From Methanosarcina sp. MTP4 (lineage in GTDB: Archaea > Halobacteriota > Methanosarcinia > Methanosarcinales > Methanosarcinaceae): 64,000 nucleotides of DNA. Every line of letters starts with the position of its first letter. The stretch's first letter is position 1. A model generated the notes under the pieces. The model was not told the DNA's origin and ran no database searches. It worked only from the letters and a program-made list of their open reading frames with translations. The stretch covers positions 2,170,001 through 2,234,000 of the forward strand of contig NZ_CP009505.1 in the NCBI RefSeq assembly GCF_000970045.1, read 5' to 3'. Made by a program: the position numbers and the translations under genes. Positions 8,058-17,134 of the stretch are shown here, one piece after another.

Positions 8058-9779
8058 TCAATGGTTATGGCAGCAAAGCCCTATTCTTGAACCCACAAGC
8101 CTTTTTGTATACTCATCAGAAGGTGAAAGCATCACATCGTGGGAATTACCCATCTCTACAATCTTTCCGGAATTCATAACGGCTATCCTGTCAGCAATCT
8201 TCAGTGTCAGGGAGAGGTCATGTGAAATATATATCATTGCAAACCCTCTCCTGTTCTGAAGGCCCTTTAAAAGACGCAATACGTTTGCAGAGGTTGAAAC
8301 GTCCAGAGCCGAAGTAATTTCATCGGCAATAAGAAGTTTTGGCTCCATAACCATTGCTCTGGCAAGTGCAACCCTCTGCCTCTGCCCGCCGCTGAGTTCC
8401 CCGCAATATTTACGGAGGAAATTATCGGTGGTGGGAAGGCGAACAAGTTCAAGGGCATTTTTTACCATTTGCAACCTGTCACCATTGGCCCCGATCTTAT
8501 TGATATAAAGAGGCTCTTTGACTGCATCAAGCACGGTAAACCTGTTGCTGGTTGAGCTGAAAGGGTCCTGGAATACTATCTGAATGCCGTTGAACCTGTT
8601 TCCGTAGTTTTCCCTGCTGACATTCCCGTCCATAAACAAGACCTCTCCGCATTCGGGCCTTATTACGTTTGCAAGGATATGTGCAAGGGTTGACTTGCCC
8701 GAACCGGTCTGACCGACAAGTGCAAGAACCTCCCCTTCTCTCACTTCCAGACTGACATCATCAACTGCCTGAAGATATTCCCCGTCTGGCAGACGATAAC
8801 TGAAACTCAGGTTTCTGGCTTCCAGAAGGCCTGCTACGCCTCCCCTATGGCACGCAATTTCCCGCCCGCCTCCTGTCGGCACCAGGACAGGGGGAGCTTT
8901 AGTGCATATATCGATTTTTTGTGTACACCTCGGGCTGAAAGGGCAGCCCTTAAACCCATCCCCTGCAGGAACATCCCCAGGAATTCCCCATAAATCTTTA
9001 TAAACGAAAATATCCGGGGTCGAATGGACAAGCCCCCTCGTATAAGGATGGCGGGGAGATACGAGAATATCCCTTACAGGGCCGCTTTCCACAACCTTTC
9101 CTGAATACATGACAGTAATCCTTGACGCCACGGATGACACAAAAGTGATATCGTGAGAGATCATTAACATCGTATACCCGTTCTTCTTCTGAAGGTCGAC
9201 CAGAAGATCCCTGATTTCCTTTCGGGTAAATGCGTCAAGGGCCGAAGTAACTTCATCAAGTATCAGCAATTTTGGATCGCATGAAAGAGCCATTGCCAGA
9301 AGAACCCTCTGCCTCATACCCCCGGAGAGCTGATGGGGATACGAATCCATCCATTTCGGGTCAAGGCCGACAGCCCGGAACAGGTCGGCACATCTACTCC
9401 GGGCTTTTTCCGGGCTGAGATCAAGGTGCCTTTTCATTGGTTCCGTTACCTGAACGCCTACTTTCATAACAGGGTTCATCACCTCCAGGCCGTTCTGGAA
9501 AACGATTGCAATATCCTTCCATCTTAACCTGTCCATCCCGGATTCGGGCAAAGAAGAGATTTCCTCATCCCTGTAGAGAATTTCCCCGGAAATGGCTGCA
9601 TTTTCCGGCAATAGCCCCATAATCCCGAGGGCAACAGTGGTTTTGCCGCTTCCGGATTCTCCGACAATACCCAGGATTTCTCCGTCTTCGATTTCAAAAG
9701 AAATGCCATCGACAGCCCTGACAGTATCAGTATCGGTCAGGTAGTGACATTTAAGATCCTTGATTTGTAGCAGACTCAT
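8058..9779 (-). CDS. Fused double ATPase of an oligopeptide/nickel ABC importer (DppD-DppF type)
   Basis: One 573-residue protein carries both ATPase halves that are usually separate. The N-terminal half has Walker A GESGSGKT at 40-47, signature LSGGMRQRVLLAMAL, and the C-terminal Cys motif typical of Opp/Dpp ATPases (CPFSPRCTQKIDIC, then a later CH). The C-terminal half has GQTGSGKST near 353 and LSGGQRQRVALARAM. It should power the permease pair encoded upstream, from which it is separated by 20 bases. Substrate class (peptide, nickel or nickel chelate) is not fixed by the ATPase. Fusion of the two halves occurs in this family but fixes their 1:1 ratio. Confidence 0.93.
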   Translation of the reverse strand: MSLLQIKDLKCHYLTDTDTVRAVDGISFEIEDGEILGIVGESGSGKTTVALGIMGLLPENAAISGEILYRDEEISSLPESGMDRLRWKDIAIVFQNGLEVMNPVMKVGVQVTEPMKRHLDLSPEKARSRCADLFRAVGLDPKWMDSYPHQLSGGMRQRVLLAMALSCDPKLLILDEVTSALDAFTRKEIRDLLVDLQKKNGYTMLMISHDITFVSSVASRITVMYSGKVVESGPVRDILVSPRHPYTRGLVHSTPDIFVYKDLWGIPGDVPAGDGFKGCPFSPRCTQKIDICTKAPPVLVPTGGGREIACHRGGVAGLLEARNLSFSYRLPDGEYLQAVDDVSLEVREGEVLALVGQTGSGKSTLAHILANVIRPECGEVLFMDGNVSRENYGNRFNGIQIVFQDPFSSTSNRFTVLDAVKEPLYINKIGANGDRLQMVKNALELVRLPTTDNFLRKYCGELSGGQRQRVALARAMVMEPKLLIADEITSALDVSTSANVLRLLKGLQNRRGFAMIYISHDLSLTLKIADRIAVMNSGKIVEMGNSHDVMLSPSDEYTKRLVGSRIGLCCHNH

Positions 9780-9799
9780 AATCGGAACCCTTCTCCTAA

Positions 9800-10819
9800 T
9801 CAGAACCCTTTCTTTATCTTTAATTTCGGATCAAGTATCCTTTCCATATCCCTGCTTATGAATGCCAGACAGAGCAGGAGGAAAATAAGCATAAACAGCG
9901 GGGGCAACAGCCACCACTGCCAGTATGGAGTAAAATATATCGAACTGAAACCGGTTGCATGATTAAGCATCATCCCCCAGCTCTTGGAAGTAGGGTCTCC
10001 AAGCCCCAGGAAGGCAAGCCCCGCTTCGGCTATGATTGCATGGGAGGATATGCCGATGATGAGCACAAGCAGAACAGGCATGACTTCTGGAAAGATATGC
10101 CTCCAGAGCAGGTAGAATGGTTTTGCCCCGTAATTCCGGGCGGCAATAATGTAGCTGTTCTTCTTTAAAAACAGTGTCTGGGAACGCGCAATGCGTGCGG
10201 GTTTGGCCCAGCTGAAAAGAAAGAGGATAAGAATTACGTTAAGAATACTCGGTCCGAGAAAAGCGGATATTACAATCAGGAGAGGAAAACTCGGAAGAGC
10301 CATTGTCACGTCAATTACCCTCATCAGCCCCTGGTCAACGTACCCTCCAATATACCCGGCAAGTATTCCGATAGCTCCTCCCCCAAAACCTGCCGCAAAA
10401 CCTACTGCAAGCCCTATTGTAAGGCTCATTCTTGCACCGTAACATATTTGTGACCAGATATCCATACCAAGTTCATCGGTTCCGAGTATGTGTCCGGGCC
10501 CGGGAGCTTCAAGGGAATCCCCTGTGATTTTCTGAGGAGGATGCATTGTTATCACAGGAGCAAAAACTGCCATTAAAACGATACAGGTAATGCCAAGGAT
10601 CCCAATTTTACCTTCAGTACTGAACCTGGAGAATGTCCCGGTCATGATACTGAACTTCGAAAATATCCTGGCTATAACACTAAATTTAGAGGATGTCTTA
10701 TCTACAGTACTAAATTTAGGAAATTTCCTGGCTATACTGCTGAGAATTCCGTTAATATTTAAAGCCTGAATAAGTGAGAGTATTCCGGCGTTTCCATAGG
10801 CAGCAATATCCTTTATCAT
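9800..10819 (-). CDS. ABC importer permease, DppC/NikC type, with N-terminal tandem repeats
   Basis: This 339-residue permease has the OppC-like N domain and a BPD_transp_1 region with the EAA-type loop (ARNYGAKPFYLLWRHIFPE) that contacts the ATPase. About six membrane helices are visible. Before the first helix lies an unusual cytoplasmic tail of about 75 residues, with four 10-residue repeats of the form KFSxxxxxFS at about 35-72 (30-bp DNA repeats, 10620-10740). Such a tail is not normal in DppC. Its start overlaps the stop of the upstream permease gene by four bases. Function: solute import with the neighbouring subunits. Confidence 0.92.
   Translation of the reverse strand: MIKDIAAYGNAGILSLIQALNINGILSSIARKFPKFSTVDKTSSKFSVIARIFSKFSIMTGTFSRFSTEGKIGILGITCIVLMAVFAPVITMHPPQKITGDSLEAPGPGHILGTDELGMDIWSQICYGARMSLTIGLAVGFAAGFGGGAIGILAGYIGGYVDQGLMRVIDVTMALPSFPLLIVISAFLGPSILNVILILFLFSWAKPARIARSQTLFLKKNSYIIAARNYGAKPFYLLWRHIFPEVMPVLLVLIIGISSHAIIAEAGLAFLGLGDPTSKSWGMMLNHATGFSSIYFTPYWQWWLLPPLFMLIFLLLCLAFISRDMERILDPKLKIKKGF
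10618..10742 (-). repeat. 30-bp in-frame tandem repeat in dppC-like gene
   Basis: Four diverged 30-bp units encode 10-residue repeats ahead of the first membrane helix. The units differ at many third positions, so the array is older than the perfect arrays elsewhere in the window. Confidence 0.75.
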
Positions 10820-11799
10820 ACTACGACTCTCGGATCAAGTTTTCCGTATATTTTGTCGACCAGCAGGTTGCAGACAAGTATGGAGACCGCAATTACCAGG
10901 AGAATACCCTGGATCAGGGGATAATCCCGGCCGACCACAGCACTTCTGAGCGTCATCCCTATGCCGGGATAAGAAAAAACAGTCTCAACAAGTACAACGC
11001 CCCCCATCATTATCCCGATCATAAAGCCTGTTCTTGTCACTACCGGAAGCAGGGCATTCCTGAGTGCATGGCGGTTCCATACGGTTTTTTCCCCAAGCCC
11101 CTTGGCCCGGGCAGTCCTTATATATTCCTTTGTAGTCACCGTAATCAGGGTATTTCTGGTGAGCAGGTACACGCCGGTCAGCTGGGAAAGGGAGAGGGTC
11201 ACGACAGGCAGGAAAGCATGGTACAGTATATCCCAGGCCTGTTCTGCAGGACCGTTATAGTCCGCGAAGGGAGTAATAGCCCCTGCAAGCGGGAAAAGCC
11301 TGAAATACGCGCTAAAAACCAGAAGAAGAATCAGCCCGAGCAGAAATGAGGGAATTTCTGCAAAGGCAATTAATCCCGTCATCATAATTCTGTCACTCCC
11401 CTTTTTCCTGTTTTTTGCCGAAAATGTCCCGAGAACCACACCGGAGAAGGTACTGATTACCGTAGCTCCCACGACAATCAACACAGTCCAGGGGAGATGG
11501 AGCATTATTACGTCACTGACCGGCATTTTGTAATAAATACTCCTGCCCAGGTCGCCCTTCATCAGGTTTTTCATGTATACCAAAAACTGTTCGTGTAGCG
11601 GCCTGTCAAGCCCGTAATAGTTCATGTAATAAAGGCGCTGCTCCTCTGTCATTACAATAATCTCTTCCCCTGCCTCATCTGCGGAAGTGGTTGAGAATGG
11701 GTCTCCGGGCATCATCCTCGGAAGGAAAAAATTAATGGCAAGAATTACAAAAAGGGTCAATAACAACCTGAAAATAAATGAATTCCTGTCCTCTCCCAT
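10816..11799 (-). CDS. ABC importer permease, DppB/NikB type
   Basis: This 327-residue permease has the typical first helix (FRLLLTLFVILAINFFLPRM) followed by PGDPF and the DppB periplasmic loop. The later helices and the EAA-like loop RTARAKGLGEKTVWNRHALRNA are intact. ATG at 11799 is chosen over an in-frame TTG at 11826 because an AAAGGGG sequence lies about 11 bases upstream. It pairs with the DppC-like permease (four-base overlap). A 26-bp tandem array separates it from the methyltransferase gene. Confidence 0.9.
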   Translation of the reverse strand: MGEDRNSFIFRLLLTLFVILAINFFLPRMMPGDPFSTTSADEAGEEIIVMTEEQRLYYMNYYGLDRPLHEQFLVYMKNLMKGDLGRSIYYKMPVSDVIMLHLPWTVLIVVGATVISTFSGVVLGTFSAKNRKKGSDRIMMTGLIAFAEIPSFLLGLILLLVFSAYFRLFPLAGAITPFADYNGPAEQAWDILYHAFLPVVTLSLSQLTGVYLLTRNTLITVTTKEYIRTARAKGLGEKTVWNRHALRNALLPVVTRTGFMIGIMMGGVVLVETVFSYPGIGMTLRSAVVGRDYPLIQGILLVIAVSILVCNLLVDKIYGKLDPRVVV

Positions 11800-11827
11800 C
11801 CAATCATCCGCCCCTTTACCATCCAAC

Positions 11828-11983
11828 CATTTGCTGTTAACTTACTCTTCGATCATTTGCTGTTAACTTACTCTTCGATCATTTGCTGTTAACTTACTCT
11901 TCGATCATTTGCTGTTAACTTATTTTCCGATCCTCTGGCGTTACGTTTCTATCCGATCCTCTGCCGTTAACTTCCCAGGCCAT
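11828..11983 (-). repeat. 26-bp tandem repeat across the methyltransferase stop codon
   Basis: Six units start at 11828, 11854, 11880, 11906, 11932 and 11958. The first three are nearly identical (CATTTGCTGTTAACTTACTC and so on); the last two are diverged and lie inside the coding end of the methyltransferase. The stop codon (11915-11917) falls in the fourth unit. Since 26 is not a multiple of 3, unit gain or loss would change the protein tail. Confidence 0.9.
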
Positions 11984-12820
11984 CATACCGGTATATACAT
12001 CCGATTCGGAACGGTAGATCCCATCCGGAGAGACATTTTGATAATAATCCATTATTTTTTCTTTAGTTTCATCATCAAAATCACGGCTCCTTCCAATGAA
12101 CTCTATTGCCCTTTCTGCGGCTTCTCTCCAGTTTGTCTCTTCATGCCATTCGGAATGGTTGATCCTGACCAGTGGCTTGTAGCCTGAGAGATAAAGGTAC
12201 ATGAAAGGGTAGATCATGCCGTTCATGTTATTCGCAGAGTTTTCACCGAGTATCGAAGTCCGGATATCACGATACGCCCTGTCCTCCCCTCTTCTCAGGA
12301 AGTTACTGTAATAACAGAGGTTTTTTGAGCAGGCCATCATCATATCCAGGTTTTCAACATCCCTTATTCCGGGGGTCATGGACGCAATTACAAGGTCATA
12401 CTCGTTCCTGAATCCAAGGGCATCTATGTCTGCCGTCCACCAGGAGCATTCGATGATATCTATCGGAAGAGGCTCCTTTTTTACGGCATCTTTCAGTCTG
12501 TCGAGCATTCCGGAAGAGATGTCAAGTGAAGTCACTTCCGCTCCAAGCCTTGCAAGGGGAAGGGAGAGGGTACCGGGTCCGCACCCGATATCCAGGACTC
12601 TGGAACCTTCCGGATTAAAACCGGCTTCCTTAAGAAATTCAAGAATGTCGGCGCTTTTCTTCTTTCTTTTGTCCTTGTCAATATTATTAGCATAGTTCCC
12701 GGAGCGTTTGTTCCAGAATTCTGCCGTCCTGCCTTCATCAAGGACAGTCAGACCATTACCCGTAGCTTTTTTCCAGCATTCGATCAGGTTATTGATATTA
12801 TCTTTTCTCTGCAATTCCAT
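11915..12820 (-). CDS. Class I SAM-dependent methyltransferase within the ABC importer operon
   Basis: This soluble protein of 301 residues has SAM motif I VLDIGCGPGTLSLPLA and the acidic motif II region VTSLDIS. The N-terminal EFWNKRSGNYANNI is a common lead-in for this class. The substrate is unknown. ATG at 12820 overlaps the 3' end of the solute-binding protein gene by 23 bases; an upstream in-frame ATG at 12868 has no Shine-Dalgarno. The tight overlap and the operon position between binding protein and permeases suggest it acts on the imported compound or a chelator. The C-terminal 14 residues or so are encoded by the tandem array. The link with transport is inference. Confidence 0.85.
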   Translation of the reverse strand: MELQRKDNINNLIECWKKATGNGLTVLDEGRTAEFWNKRSGNYANNIDKDKRKKKSADILEFLKEAGFNPEGSRVLDIGCGPGTLSLPLARLGAEVTSLDISSGMLDRLKDAVKKEPLPIDIIECSWWTADIDALGFRNEYDLVIASMTPGIRDVENLDMMMACSKNLCYYSNFLRRGEDRAYRDIRTSILGENSANNMNGMIYPFMYLYLSGYKPLVRINHSEWHEETNWREAAERAIEFIGRSRDFDDETKEKIMDYYQNVSPDGIYRSESDVYTGMMAWEVNGRGSDRNVTPEDRKIS

Positions 12821-14456
12821 CCCTCTCAAGATACGAAAGAATGCTGTGGGTTCTTGCATGATGGTCATACATGTTCATCCAGCCGTCGTATTTTGAAATG
12901 CGCCATGCATCATATCTTGTAGTATAATAGAGCGGGATTGCGGGTACATCATCCGCAAGCACGGTCTGCATATTGTATACTATTTCTCTCCGTTCACTAT
13001 CGTCCAGTTCCTGCAATTCCCGGGCACATAGTGCGTTCAGGGTATCATTATGGTAACCAAATACTGCTGCACCGGATGACACACTTCCTGTCTGCGAACC
13101 CGTATCACAGTACCTTGTACGGAGATAATCCGCATCTCTTCCCCAGCCGCCAAAGCCGCTGATCAAAAGTTCAAAGTCCCCGTTCCTAAGGTTGGCATCC
13201 CGGGATTTGCTCTCCAAGGCTCTCACCTGAACGTCAATTCCTGCTTCGCTCAGTCTCTCTTTTATAAGTTCGCCGATGCGGACTTCGCCACTGCCAAGGG
13301 ACAGGACATATGACAGTTTTTCCCCGCCTTTATCGCGTATTCCATCCCCGTCCGTGTCAGTCCAACCGGCTTCGTCAAGCAATGCTCTGGCTTTCTCCGG
13401 GTCGTAGCCATATTCGGGCTGGTCAGGGTTGTGCCATATGTGGTCTTCGGAGAGTATGCCCATTTTACCGGCTTTCCCTGCACCTCTTGCGATCTTTTCC
13501 ACCAGTTCTTCACGGTCAATGGCATAAGCAAAGGCCTGCCTTATTCTTCTGTCGTTAAGCTCCGGACATTTTTTCATGTTGAAATAAAACTGGTAACCCC
13601 AGAAAGCCGGCTGCTGTACCACTCTTACATCAGGGTCTGATGTGAACCGGTCAAGAATATCCGGGGATATGCCTGTGAAATCGATTTCCCCCTGTTCAAA
13701 AGCTATTAACGAATCGCTGACCGGAACAAATTCGACGGATTTAACGGAAGTATCCGGTCCCCAGAATTTTTCGTTTGTTACAAAGCGGTATGATCCGTGC
13801 TCTTTATTGTACTCGTCAAGCAGGAACGGACCGGTACCTGTGACCGCCTCCGGATCAAGGAAACTGGTAGGATCCGATACATCTTCGTATATATGCTCGG
13901 GTATGATCTTAAAACCCGTGAGCTTGTAAAGGAATGTTGAAACAGGCTGGGTCAGTACAAATTTGACTGTACTGGAATCCACTACCTGGACATTGTCTAT
14001 AACCCCTGCCTCAATTCCACCCGCGACAGGTACATTTTCCTGCTCGTAATCGAAAGTAAATTTAACATCGCTTGCCGTAAAAGGTGCCCCATCGCTCCAC
14101 ACGACACCTTCCCGGAGATAAAATGTATATTCCGTCCCATCCGGACTGATCTCCCAGCTTTCAGCCAGCCAGGGAATTATGCCCATTTCATCCCTTTCTA
14201 CCAGGCTGTCAAAGATCATCCCGACCTTTGATGACCCGGGACCCCTGGGATATATCGTAAACGGCTGTGGATAGCCATAATCTCCGCCGCTCAGGTAAAC
14301 AACATCCGCATGCTGTGAGCCGTCAACAGTATTCTCAGCTAAGGTCTCCTCAGCAACGTCCTCGGTCTGAGCACTCTGGCCGATACAGCCCGCCGTAATT
14401 AAAATCAGGGCTGTCAGGAAAACAGAAAATAATACTGATAACTTTTTTTTCTCCAT
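12798..14456 (-). CDS. Lipoprotein solute-binding protein, SBP_bac_5 (DppA/NikA type)
   Basis: This 552-residue extracytoplasmic receptor captures the substrate of the ABC importer. A signal peptide ends in the lipobox ITAGC with the lipidated Cys at 24. The family-5 features follow in order: GMIFDSLVERDEMGIIPWLAESW, the YTFYLREGVVWSDG stretch, GTGPFLLDEY and the RRIRQAFAYAIDREELVEK region. ATG at 14456 is chosen because GAGGTG lies eight bases upstream; an in-frame ATG at 14471 lacks one. It is first in a five-gene operon. Ligand class (peptide, nickel, metallophore) cannot be fixed by eye. Confidence 0.92.
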   Translation of the reverse strand: MEKKKLSVLFSVFLTALILITAGCIGQSAQTEDVAEETLAENTVDGSQHADVVYLSGGDYGYPQPFTIYPRGPGSSKVGMIFDSLVERDEMGIIPWLAESWEISPDGTEYTFYLREGVVWSDGAPFTASDVKFTFDYEQENVPVAGGIEAGVIDNVQVVDSSTVKFVLTQPVSTFLYKLTGFKIIPEHIYEDVSDPTSFLDPEAVTGTGPFLLDEYNKEHGSYRFVTNEKFWGPDTSVKSVEFVPVSDSLIAFEQGEIDFTGISPDILDRFTSDPDVRVVQQPAFWGYQFYFNMKKCPELNDRRIRQAFAYAIDREELVEKIARGAGKAGKMGILSEDHIWHNPDQPEYGYDPEKARALLDEAGWTDTDGDGIRDKGGEKLSYVLSLGSGEVRIGELIKERLSEAGIDVQVRALESKSRDANLRNGDFELLISGFGGWGRDADYLRTRYCDTGSQTGSVSSGAAVFGYHNDTLNALCARELQELDDSERREIVYNMQTVLADDVPAIPLYYTTRYDAWRISKYDGWMNMYDHHARTHSILSYLERDGIAEKR

Positions 14457-14936
14457 TACAGAACACCTCATTTTTGTGAATTACCCTACTAATCACCTGG
14501 TAATTTGAATAAATGATATTAACAAAACATAGATCATACCTAAACATATAAGAGTATTACGAAATGCTCCTAATATAAAGAAAAGTAGGAAAAAAAGATA
14601 TCAAAACCATCTTGAATTATACAATTAGGTTACATACCCTTTCAATTTTATTAATTTATACTCATTCAGCTTTAAAAATTCGGAACTTTTGGTCCCAAAA
14701 TTGGGATACTTTACCGGGGTGATTCCGAATAACAAATATAGAGGGGCATAATTCGAAAAAGAGATTAATTTTCATTGATCAACATAGCTTATTTGCATTT
14801 CCTGTTACAATCCCCCATCTCTTCCCGTATTCATTTGAAAAAAATCAAAAGAAAAAACATCAAAAGAAAAAACATCAAAAGAAAAAACATCAAAAGAAAA
14901 AAAGAAAAGAACCGTAGCGCTTCATGTATAAGATAA
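14457..14936. other. Divergent-side spacer with operon promoter candidates and a 15-bp repeat
   Basis: No gene is seen. On the minus strand, CTTATATGTTTAGG (about 14541-14554) is a TATA candidate for the importer operon. Near it lies an imperfect dyad, AAATGA-17 bases-TCATAC (14511-14539). Further up, TCCCAA-AA-TTGGGA (about 14694-14707) is a small dyad. Nothing else stands out. Confidence 0.35.
14843..14905 (+). repeat. 15-bp tandem repeat, about 4 units
   Basis: The unit CATCAAAAGAAAAAA repeats with exact 15-bp spacing (14858, 14873, 14888) and frays on both sides. It lies just beyond the 3' end of the helical-repeat protein gene. Confidence 0.85.
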
Positions 14937-15626
14937 TCAGGCCCTCTTTAAAACTTCATTTAAATTGGGGATATATGCATAAAGGGGCATTGTGGAAAAA
15001 TCGGTTTCTCCTGATTCTTTTTTCCGGAGGTGTTCCCGGAATTTTTCTATTGTGTCAGCCTGTATGTCCTCCGGGACTTCGCTGCTTTGAAGCATTAAGG
15101 CAAATGTTTCTACATCCGTTTCCTCCAGGGTTTCGATAAGCCAGGACAGAATGTTAAGCCTTACAACTTCTTCCGGATGAGACAGGAATTTAAACATCCT
15201 GTTCGCATCCCCAATGGAAAGAAAACCGACGATCGTAACGGAAGCTCTGGCTGCAAGAACCCCTCCTGTGATTTCGAGGGCTGAAATCAAATGCTCCTTA
15301 ATTATAATCTTTTCTTCTTCGGAAAATTCTTCTTCCATCCCCTGCAAACCTGCTATTGAAGCAAGGAGGTAGTAGAGATTATCTCTTTCTTCCAGTCCTT
15401 TGAGAAGGGAGCTGAACCTGATGTCTTCGGGTATCAAAGAGGGATGGAAAAGGAGATTGGACACCTCCTGGGGCTTATCCCACTTTTCCAGGATTGAACG
15501 GATTTTCTTTATGTCGTTTTCGTCCAGGTGCTGGACCCTCTCTCTTGCTTTTACAAGGTCATCAAGGTCTTCGGTTTCCAGGAATGCCTTTAGCTCGGAA
15601 CTTGCACTTTTTGAAAAAATACCCAT
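14937..15626 (-). CDS. Hypothetical HEAT-like helical-repeat protein
   Basis: I do not recognise the family. The 229-residue protein is acidic, soluble and almost wholly helical, with repeating paired-helix patterns (for example HLISALEITGGVLAARASV and VRLNILSWLIETLEETDVE). These suggest an alpha-solenoid of HEAT or ARM type used in protein binding. There is no signal peptide or membrane segment. It is transcribed alone. Its upstream region has an unusual inverted repeat around a TATA-like box. ATG at 15626 is the only good start. Confidence 0.75.
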   Translation of the reverse strand: MGIFSKSASSELKAFLETEDLDDLVKARERVQHLDENDIKKIRSILEKWDKPQEVSNLLFHPSLIPEDIRFSSLLKGLEERDNLYYLLASIAGLQGMEEEFSEEEKIIIKEHLISALEITGGVLAARASVTIVGFLSIGDANRMFKFLSHPEEVVRLNILSWLIETLEETDVETFALMLQSSEVPEDIQADTIEKFREHLRKKESGETDFSTMPLYAYIPNLNEVLKRA

Positions 15627-15694
15627 GATATATCACTTATTTTATCGGTTTCTTCAGTATAATCGAAGGAAATCCCAAAGGATGAAGTTGAATG

Positions 15695-15734
15695 AGCCCG
15701 GGAAAGCTCCCATATTATAGTCCGGGCTTTTTTT
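15695..15734. promoter_or_regulatory. Dyad AGCCCGG/CCGGGCT around a TATA-like box
   Basis: AGCCCGG (15695-15701) and CCGGGCT (15722-15728) are perfect inverted repeats separated by 20 bases. Between them the minus strand reads ACTATAATATGGG, a good archaeal TATA box for the gene starting at 15626. On the plus strand the dyad is followed by seven T, so it could also be a terminator, but no plus-strand gene ends nearby. Operator is the better guess. Confidence 0.45.
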
Positions 15735-16222
15735 AGGCATAGGATGTTTTTCGCAAACCTGCATGAACTTCAATATACTTGTTTGAAAAGAGAACTATAT
15801 AATTTTTTTCAATCATTGAGATATTATAAAAAGAAAGACATAAAGATACTTTTCAGACCTGCAACGATTTACCTGCAGCAATTTACTTCCCGACTATTAG
15901 CCAGCAAAAATTTATATCACGACACCGGATAATTCTATACTGGGGAGTACGAGATACGTTTCGGTATAGTTGAGCCAGCAGAGTTGCACCAGCAGAGTTG
16001 CACCAGCAGAGTTGCACCAGCAGAGTTGCACCAGCAGAGTTGCACCAGCAGAGTTGCGATGAAATCGCAACAGTACGCTGTCCGTTTCGCTTCGCTCAAG
16101 CGGACTTATGGACGTATTTATTGATTTACAACATAAGCGGACGTATTTATTGATTTACAACATTTTTGAATAACATTTTCGAACAACATTTCCGAACCAC
16201 TTTCTACAGAGGGGGAATTAGA
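15735..16222. other. Spacer with 14-bp and 29-bp repeats
   Basis: No gene is seen. It contains the 14-bp array at 15976-16059, a hairpin-rich stretch (GTTTCGCTTCGCTCAAGC, about 16084-16101), and two copies of GGACGTATTTATTGATTTAC about 29 bases apart (16110-16158). Confidence 0.5.
15976..16059 (+). repeat. 14-bp tandem repeat, 6 units
   Basis: The unit CAGCAGAGTTGCAC repeats six times with almost no variation; the last unit ends GA. It is noncoding and lies about 160 bases upstream of the pirin gene. The purity suggests recent expansion. Confidence 0.92.
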
Positions 16223-17134
16223 TTGGGTAAGGTCAGGAAAATTAAGAAAATCATGAAAAGTATGCCAACTATTGAGGGTGCGGGAGTTCATTTAAAGCGG
16301 GCTTTCGGGTTCCACCAGGTCCCGGAACTTGATCCGTTTCTGCTTCTGGATGATTTCCATTCGGAGTACCCGGAAGAATATATTATGGGTTTTCCCTGGC
16401 ACCCGCACCGGGGAATCGAGACTATTACCTATGTCCTGCACGGGGAGGTCGATCACGGGGACAGCATGGGGAACAGCGGCGTGATTGAGGCAGGAGACGT
16501 GCAGTGGATGACTGCCGGGAGCGGGATTGTCCACCAGGAGATGCCAAAAGGGGAGAAAAGCGGGCTTATGTGGGGTTTCCAGCTCTGGGCAAACCTTCCT
16601 GCTTCCCATAAAATGATGGACCCACGCTACCAGGAGATCAAAAGCAGCCAGATTCCCGAGCTTTTCCTGGAAAAAGGCATAAAGATGAGAATTATCTGCG
16701 GGGCTATAAATGGGGTTGAAGGGCCGGTTAAGGGAATCGTAACCGATCCTGTATATGTGGACGTGACAGTTCCGAGGTATGCAACATTCACCCACATGGC
16801 CATCCCGGGTTATACCATGTTCGCGTACGTGATAGACGGAGCGGGGTATTTCGATGAGGAACGGGACCCTTATGCCTTCGAGCTGGAAGGGGCAAAATAC
16901 TTCGACCTCAGGCAAGACTGCCTGATCGATCAGGAAAACCTTGTCCTGTACGGGGACGGGGACTCAATAGAGGTGACAGCAGGAGAAAAAGGGGTAAGGT
17001 TCCTCCTGGTCTCTGGAAAACCTATCCGTGAGCCTGTAGCCTGGTACGGGCCGATTGTCATGAACACGCAGGAAGAGTTGAAAGTGGCATTTGAGGAATA
17101 CAGAAGCGGGAGATTTATCAAACACCTGAAATAA
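16223..17134 (+). CDS. Pirin family protein (cupin; YhhW-like)
   Basis: This 303-residue bicupin has the pirin hallmarks: PWHPHRGIETITYVLHGEVDHGDSMGNSG, then GSGIVHQEMP and the WANLP region. These supply the His/His/His/Glu metal site of the N-terminal cupin. Family members include quercetin 2,3-dioxygenases and redox-sensing co-regulators; which applies here is unknown. A TTG at 16223 is chosen because GAGGGGGAA lies six bases upstream, and the product then starts in the usual place; the frame is open back to 16166. The stop codon lies within a 12-bp tandem repeat. Confidence 0.92.
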   Translation: MGKVRKIKKIMKSMPTIEGAGVHLKRAFGFHQVPELDPFLLLDDFHSEYPEEYIMGFPWHPHRGIETITYVLHGEVDHGDSMGNSGVIEAGDVQWMTAGSGIVHQEMPKGEKSGLMWGFQLWANLPASHKMMDPRYQEIKSSQIPELFLEKGIKMRIICGAINGVEGPVKGIVTDPVYVDVTVPRYATFTHMAIPGYTMFAYVIDGAGYFDEERDPYAFELEGAKYFDLRQDCLIDQENLVLYGDGDSIEVTAGEKGVRFLLVSGKPIREPVAWYGPIVMNTQEELKVAFEEYRSGRFIKHLK

